Shown piece after piece: positions 6,782-10,528 of a stretch of 10,528 nucleotides of DNA (the first letter of the stretch is position 1; each line of letters opens with the position of its first letter). The DNA is from an uncultured Lachnospiraceae bacterium (GTDB lineage Bacteria; Bacillota; Clostridia; Lachnospirales; Lachnospiraceae). Location of the stretch: positions 1 through 10,528 of the forward strand of contig CAKRWX010000062.1 of NCBI GenBank assembly GCA_934418055.1. The letters run 5' to 3'. The notes under the pieces are model-generated. The model saw only the letters and a program-made list of their open reading frames with translations, was not told the origin of the DNA and ran no database searches. Made by a program: the position numbers and the translations under genes.

Positions 6782-7649
6782 CTTTTACGCCGCCTAACAT
6801 CAGGCCGGATACAAAGTATTTCTGAACAAATGGATAGATGACCAGTACCGGAAGCATACCAAGTACCATAACTGCCATTTTCATATTGTCATAAACGATA
6901 TTGCCCTCACCTAAAGATCCATCACTCTGGAATACCAGGGCACGCAGCATAACCTGTAAGGTGTATTTGGCGCTGTTATTGATAAACATTACTGCTTCTG
7001 TGTAACGGTTCCAGAAAGATACGAAGTAAAACAGGGTAACCGCGGAAAGGATCGGCACAGAAAGCGGGATTACTACCTTCACCAGTGTCATCAGATCGTT
7101 ACAGCCATCCAGCTCCGCAGCCTCGATCAGGCTTTCAGGAATGGAGGTCATAAAGTTTTTCACGATGATCAGGTTAAAGGATGATACTGCAAATGGCAGG
7201 ATCAGTGACCATCTGGAATCGATCAGTCCTAAGGTTTTGATCAAAATGTAGAACGGCATGATTCCTGCGTCAAATACCAGGGTGATACTGATCAGTCTCA
7301 TGATGATCTTTCTTCCCATCAGTTTCTTCTGGGCTAATGCGTATCCCAGCGGAACCGTGATCATCATAGCGATGGCCGTTCCGACAACTGCTATAAACAT
7401 GGAGTTATAAAAGCCTCTCATGTAACCGCTATTAAAGATCTTAAGGTAGTTTTTCAGGGTAAAGGACTTCGGGATCAGCAGATATACGCCGCCCATAACA
7501 TCTTTATCCTGTGCAAAGGATGTTACAACAACATTCCAGATTGGAATTACAACAACAATACAGACCAATGCAAGAAATAGTCCATTGACAACCCGGAAGA
7601 TTTTTCTTGCGTTTGACTCCCGAATCGCGGTTGATTGCTTTTTTGCCAT
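6777..7649 (-). CDS. CUT1 sugar ABC transporter permease (YtcP/LplC-like)
   Basis: A 290-residue inner-membrane permease, the MalG-type half of the import channel. The first TM is at about 20-43, with further hydrophobic segments at about 82-105, 116-136, 148-165, 198-213 and 257-275, giving six in total. The EAA loop that contacts the ATPase is clear: SLIEAAELDGCNDLMTLVKVVIP (E176, G182, P195). The GLMLGGVKE ending is typical of this subfamily. The ATG lies 14 bases after the stop of the other permease; AGGAGG overlaps that TAG stop, so the two are tightly coupled. The binding protein gene follows after 87 bp. No ATP-binding subunit is encoded nearby, which is common in this group; a shared MsmK/UgpC-type ATPase from elsewhere is presumed. 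Confidence 0.95.
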   Translation of the reverse strand: MAKKQSTAIRESNARKIFRVVNGLFLALVCIVVVIPIWNVVVTSFAQDKDVMGGVYLLIPKSFTLKNYLKIFNSGYMRGFYNSMFIAVVGTAIAMMITVPLGYALAQKKLMGRKIIMRLISITLVFDAGIMPFYILIKTLGLIDSRWSLILPFAVSSFNLIIVKNFMTSIPESLIEAAELDGCNDLMTLVKVVIPLSVPILSAVTLFYFVSFWNRYTEAVMFINNSAKYTLQVMLRALVFQSDGSLGEGNIVYDNMKMAVMVLGMLPVLVIYPFVQKYFVSGLMLGGVKE

Positions 7650-7663
7650 AGTTTCTATTCCTC

Positions 7664-8557
7664 CTACAGAATGGAATCTTCCAGGAAATGCTTGGAGATC
7701 CAGTTAGTGCTCATAACCAGAATCAGGCTGACAACGCCGGTAAATAAACTGATCGCTGTACCATAAGCGATATTTCCAGAAAGGATTCCTTCTCGATATG
7801 TATATGTCTGAAGTACATCGCTGACGGAATATACAGAAGCATTGTACATAACCATGATCTGTTCAAAAATCAGCAGCACATGGGACAGATTCAGAAGAAG
7901 CATGGTCACGATCGTCGGTTTAATGGAAGGAATGGTAATATAAAATACCTGTTTCCATTTATTACATCCATCAATGGCAGCCGCCTCATAAAGCTGTGGA
8001 TCCACGGTGGAAAGGGTTGCCACATAGATGACTGCGCCATATCCCATTTGTCTCCAGATATAAGAAACGATCAGTACCGCGCGGAACCATTTCGGATCTG
8101 CCATAAAGTAGATCGAATCCTGTCCCAGTGCATTTAAAATCTGGTTTACCACACCGCTGGATGGAGAAAGGATGTTCACGAAAATCGTTCCTACTACTAC
8201 CCAGGAGAAAAAGTATGGAATGTAGATCATAAACTGTACTGCACGCTTCGTCCTCAAAGACCGCAGCTCATTGATCAGCAGTGCAATAATGATTGGAAAC
8301 GGAAAATAAAACACAATGTTGCAGATACTGATGATCATGGTGTTTTTAAAGGCTGTCCAGAATTGTGCTGATTTAAACAAACGACTAAAGTTCCGAAGGC
8401 CTACAAAATCAACGGATTTTTTAAATCCATAGTTGGTAAAGGCCAGTCCCAATCCTGCGTAGGTACAATACTTGAAGATCAAAAACCATAAAAGACCTGG
8501 AAGCATCATCAGGATCAGGAATCTCTGACGATAGAGCTGCCTGTAGAATTTCTTCAT
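7664..8557 (-). CDS. CUT1 sugar ABC transporter permease (LplB/YtcP-partner type)
   Basis: A 297-residue membrane protein, the MalF-type half of the channel but without the large extra MalF loop, as in LplB. TM segments are seen at about 13-29, 72-97, 109-130, 160-181, 213-233 and 265-285. The EAA loop reads YEAAAIDGCNKWKQVFYITIP (E191, G197, P210), and SDVLQTYTYREGI (246-258) is a hallmark of the LplB branch. The ATG has AGGGGAG six bases upstream. It is the first gene of the transporter operon, placed after a 285-bp AT-rich region holding the likely promoter. It pairs with the second permease and the lipoprotein downstream to import an oligosaccharide. Confidence in family is high; substrate is not readable from sequence. 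Confidence 0.95.
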   Translation of the reverse strand: MKKFYRQLYRQRFLILMMLPGLLWFLIFKYCTYAGLGLAFTNYGFKKSVDFVGLRNFSRLFKSAQFWTAFKNTMIISICNIVFYFPFPIIIALLINELRSLRTKRAVQFMIYIPYFFSWVVVGTIFVNILSPSSGVVNQILNALGQDSIYFMADPKWFRAVLIVSYIWRQMGYGAVIYVATLSTVDPQLYEAAAIDGCNKWKQVFYITIPSIKPTIVTMLLLNLSHVLLIFEQIMVMYNASVYSVSDVLQTYTYREGILSGNIAYGTAISLFTGVVSLILVMSTNWISKHFLEDSIL

Positions 8558-8602
8558 GTGAATCTCCCCTTTTTTATTTTTCTAAAATTTTCTTATACTT
8601 TT

Positions 8603-8608
8603 ATTATA
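8603..8608 (-). promoter_or_regulatory. Consensus -10 hexamer of the transporter operon
   Basis: TATAAT on the minus strand, preceded by GGCTTT. Initiation would be near 8596, giving a leader of roughly 40 bases with the ribosome binding site AGGGGAG at 8564-8570. The -35 region is poor (TATCTA at 17-base spacing). In such AT-rich DNA a chance TATAAT is not excluded. Confidence 0.45.
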
Positions 8609-8669
8609 AAAGCCAGTATAGGAAATAGATACATCACTAATTTTACATTTTGTGCTTTTTTTTTACTTT

Positions 8670-8733
8670 TATTGTATATTTTGTTTGTTTTTATTTTTTA
8701 CTCATTTTATTTTCTATTTATATTGTATATTTT
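8670..8733. repeat. Two exact 13-bp direct repeats upstream of the transporter promoter
   Basis: TATTGTATATTTT on the plus strand occurs at 8670-8682 and 8721-8733, with starts 51 bp apart, close to five helical turns. Both lie 60-130 bp upstream of the candidate -10. They could be binding sites for the AraC-type regulator; the region is AT-rich, so chance is a real alternative. Confidence 0.55.
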
Positions 8734-8842
8734 ATTGACCTTTTTCACGAACAGCACTTGTGTCTTTTATCCAAAAGTTATTGACGGAACAAAGAAATTC
8801 GTATAACATTTCCGGTCTCCATCCAACATTAGGTGCTTTTTA

Positions 8843-10303
8843 TCAGCCTACTGCTGTATAAATGCCCTGGAACTTGTTAAGCTTCGATTCTTCTGTCTTC
8901 TTCATAAGAATCGTCATAGTTCCATTTTCTGCAAATACTAACTTAAAATGAACCGCATCCACAGATTCATCAATCAGCTGGCAACACACATGGAACGTAT
9001 CTTTGCTGCACCATGCGCCAGAGGAAGCGCATAACTGATCATATTCTGGAAGCATTCCAATCTGATTATTTCCCATTCCGAATGGAATCTGATGATTTCC
9101 ACGCTCATTTTCATATTCCAGGACTCCAGTCTGATCGGTTTCAAAACTTAAGCGCATCCGATAGAAGCCCTCTTGGTTTACATAAAATTTATAATCTTTT
9201 CCATTTACCATCTGGGACACATTTTCACCACCCCAGTCTTCCAGAACAGGAAGTTCCAGCTTCTCCAGTTTTTCTTTCCATAATTTTTGCTCTGTCTCCC
9301 CTAATTCAGGAAGCGGCTGATCAGATAACTGTTCGAAGATTTCTGTTCGGATCAAATTCAGAATCATAGCACTTCCATTCGGAATTCCCTGGGTGTCAGA
9401 AGTCATGGTAATCACCATATCCTGCTCCGGGAAGCACAAGGTATCCTGACTTCCCAGTCCAATCATGGCAAAGCCATTATCTGGCATTTTCCAAAATTGA
9501 AATCCATACCCCCAGTTCAACAAGGACAAGGAACTCAAGGAATTCATAATTGTTGATGTCTGGAATTTTAATGCCTGATCCAAATATTCCTTCGGATATA
9601 CCTGTCTTCCATCCTCTTTTCCATAATCATCCGGATGTTTTCCTCCATTTAACAGCATCAGTCCAACCTTTAACATATCTGTTGGCTTTGCCATCAGACC
9701 AGCACCTCCCATAGAAACACCGAATGGATCTTCCATGATATAGCTCTCTTCTGAAAAACCTATCTGCCGCAGTATCCGATCTTTTAAGAAATCCAGCAGT
9801 TTCTGCCCTGTCAATTTTTCAACCAAAGCGCATAACGTATGAGATGCAGAAGTATCGTACATAAATATCTGGCCCGGACGATGGGTCGGCACTGTCTGGA
9901 AGAAACTTCTGACCCAGTTTTCTGTGGTGCTGGTCTTCTCATAAGTAGTCTTATTGTGACAGGTTTCCATCCGCAGCATATCTTTGATCGTCATTTCTTC
10001 CAGCCATGGATGCACTTTCCCCGGAAGATATTCCGGAAAATACTGACAGATTTTATCTTCCAGACGAATCACACCATCAGACACCAGAAGTCCAATTCCA
10101 AGAGAAGTATAGCTTTTGGTCTCTGAAAACATCCGATGCAGTTTTTCCTTATCATACGGCTGATAATAGGCTTCCATTATCATATGACCATGCCTGGCCA
10201 TCAAAATACTGTGAACCGGTATTTTCTGTTCTTTTAATTTATCCACAAACCGCTCCAATGCCTTACTTGAAATTCCCTGTGCTTCTGGTGTACTGATTTT
10301 CAT
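8843..10303 (-). CDS. Serine hydrolase of the beta-lactamase/EstB family with C-terminal beta-barrel-like domain
   Basis: A 486-residue cytosolic protein of the class C beta-lactamase-like fold, which includes esterases, peptidases and amidases as well as true beta-lactamases. The catalytic SxxK is in MFSETKS (S60, K63); the second motif YxN is replaced by YDTS (Y149); the third KTG-like motif appears as GLGSQ (about 282-286). The serine hydrolase domain covers about 1-325; the remaining 160 residues are beta-rich, resembling the lipocalin-like domains attached to this family. No signal peptide is present, arguing against a role in antibiotic resistance. The ATG at 10303-10301 is chosen because AGGAG lies 10 bases upstream; a GTG three codons earlier sits only one base from that AGGAG. 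It starts 25 bp after the PL22-like gene, so it probably acts on the same imported oligosaccharides, for instance removing ester groups. That role is inferred. Confidence 0.85.
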   Translation of the reverse strand: MKISTPEAQGISSKALERFVDKLKEQKIPVHSILMARHGHMIMEAYYQPYDKEKLHRMFSETKSYTSLGIGLLVSDGVIRLEDKICQYFPEYLPGKVHPWLEEMTIKDMLRMETCHNKTTYEKTSTTENWVRSFFQTVPTHRPGQIFMYDTSASHTLCALVEKLTGQKLLDFLKDRILRQIGFSEESYIMEDPFGVSMGGAGLMAKPTDMLKVGLMLLNGGKHPDDYGKEDGRQVYPKEYLDQALKFQTSTIMNSLSSLSLLNWGYGFQFWKMPDNGFAMIGLGSQDTLCFPEQDMVITMTSDTQGIPNGSAMILNLIRTEIFEQLSDQPLPELGETEQKLWKEKLEKLELPVLEDWGGENVSQMVNGKDYKFYVNQEGFYRMRLSFETDQTGVLEYENERGNHQIPFGMGNNQIGMLPEYDQLCASSGAWCSKDTFHVCCQLIDESVDAVHFKLVFAENGTMTILMKKTEESKLNKFQGIYTAVG

Positions 10304-10313
10304 ATGATTCACA

Positions 10314-10318
10314 CTCCT
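10314..10318 (-). promoter_or_regulatory. Ribosome binding site deciding the start of the serine hydrolase
   Basis: AGGAG on the minus strand lies 10 bases before the ATG at 10303 and one base before an in-frame GTG at 10312. Spacing supports the ATG. Confidence 0.7.
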
Positions 10319-10328
10319 ATTTTTTTAA

Positions 10329-10528
10329 TCAGTCGATCGTTTCTGGTACATCTACTAAGAAAAGATTATCATGCCACTCATCGGTATCTGCCGCATATAA
10401 CAATTTCTTCCCATCCCAGCTGAAAGTCGGATGACAGTGTGACCTCTGGTAATGCCAGGTAGTATTGTGATTTGCCAGAACTTTCATTTTCGCATTGCCA
10501 TCCTCCTCCGGCTTGATCAGCAGAATAT
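10329..10528 (-). CDS. C-terminal end of an oligogalacturonate-lyase-like (PL22) propeller protein, cut by window edge
   Basis: The last 66 residues of a longer protein; the N-terminal part lies beyond the window. The fragment contains a WD40/PD40-like propeller blade, HPTFSWDGKKLLYAADTDE followed by NLFLVDV, and just before it HYQRSHCHP. The spacing Q-x-x-H-x-H (plus 10431-10448) matches the Gln and two His that, from memory of the Yersinia PL22 structure, bind the catalytic metal together with a third, more N-terminal His. PL22 enzymes cleave short oligogalacturonides in the cytoplasm by beta-elimination. The gene ends 25 bp before the serine hydrolase and is probably in the same operon. 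Its product would be the clearest link of this locus to pectin. An alternative is a TolB-like propeller of other function, which the short fragment cannot rule out. Confidence 0.7.
   Translation of the reverse strand, partial: ILLIKPEEDGNAKMKVLANHNTTWHYQRSHCHPTFSWDGKKLLYAADTDEWHDNLFLVDVPETID

Larger units (their letters stand above)
8558..8842 (-). promoter_or_regulatory. AT-rich intergenic region: control region of the transporter operon
   Basis: These 285 bases hold no credible gene. The best core element is a consensus TATAAT on the minus strand at 8608-8603, about 46 bases upstream of the first permease ATG. The position 16-18 bases further up has no recognisable -35, as expected for an activator-dependent promoter. 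Further upstream lie two exact copies of AAAATATACAATA (minus strand; 8670-8682 and 8721-8733) and two copies of GTCAATAA (8732-8739 and 8778-8785). No clear terminator for the upstream serine hydrolase was found, so read-through is possible. Confidence 0.55.

Noticed and set aside
8558..8806. Plus-strand reading frame of 82 codons in the AT-rich intergenic region
   Set aside because: It is Phe/Leu/Ile-rich from T-tracts, starts at the ribosome binding site of the opposite gene, has no ribosome binding site of its own and resembles nothing recognisable.
8781..8806. Plus-strand promoter-like pair TTGACG and TATAAC
   Set aside because: Spacing is only 15 bases and no plus-strand gene follows; likely chance in AT-rich DNA.
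10304..10312. GTG start three codons upstream for the serine hydrolase
   Set aside because: It leaves only one base after AGGAG, too short for initiation; the ATG at 10303 has normal spacing.
1..10528. CRISPR array, insertion sequence, tRNA/rRNA or phage signatures
   Set aside because: No regularly spaced long repeats, transposase-like protein, terminal inverted repeats or RNA gene-like segments were seen.

Overview
This window looks like part of a carbohydrate-utilisation locus from a low-to-mid-GC Gram-positive anaerobe of the Clostridia, most likely a gut Lachnospiraceae relative. That placement is an inference. It rests on strong AAGGAGG-type ribosome binding sites, a lipoprotein with an Ala/Thr-rich linker after its lipobox cysteine, an Lpl/Yte-type (CUT1) sugar ABC transporter without its own ATPase, and a YesM/YesN-type two-component system. 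All nine genes are on the minus strand, so transcription runs from high to low coordinates. Both ends of the window cut through a gene.

In transcription order, the first block (10528 to 8843) holds the C-terminal end of an oligogalacturonate-lyase-like (PL22) propeller protein, then a cytosolic serine hydrolase of the beta-lactamase/EstB fold. A very AT-rich 285-bp intergenic region (8558-8842) follows; it carries a consensus -10 hexamer and a 13-bp direct repeat. The second block (8557 to 5154) is a sugar ABC importer: two permeases and a lipoprotein binding protein, closed by a perfect-stem intrinsic terminator at 5101-5138. The third block (5021 to 1) begins with its own likely extended -10 promoter. 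It encodes a YesM-type membrane sensor kinase, a YesN-type AraC response regulator, a 685-residue protein with a LamG-like N-terminus and an FG-GAP-type propeller, and the start of a glycoside hydrolase family 3 enzyme. The first three of these overlap at their ends.

The working model is as follows. The lipoprotein and permeases import an oligosaccharide, using an ATPase encoded elsewhere. The sensor kinase detects a sugar or a loaded binding protein outside the cell, and the AraC regulator activates the transporter and enzyme promoters. The PL22-like lyase, the propeller protein, the GH3 enzyme and perhaps the serine hydrolase (as an esterase) then process the oligosaccharide in the cytoplasm, since none of those whose N-terminus is visible has a signal peptide. 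The PL22-like metal-binding motif and the overall likeness to the Bacillus yes/lpl genes point to pectin or rhamnogalacturonan fragments. The GH3 type would also fit a beta-xyloside or beta-glucoside, so the substrate is not proven.

No RNA genes, insertion sequences, CRISPR arrays or phage genes were seen. The most unusual items are the intracellular LamG-propeller protein translationally coupled to the response regulator, the spaced direct repeats upstream of the transporter operon, and the repetitive A-rich leader before the GH3 gene.
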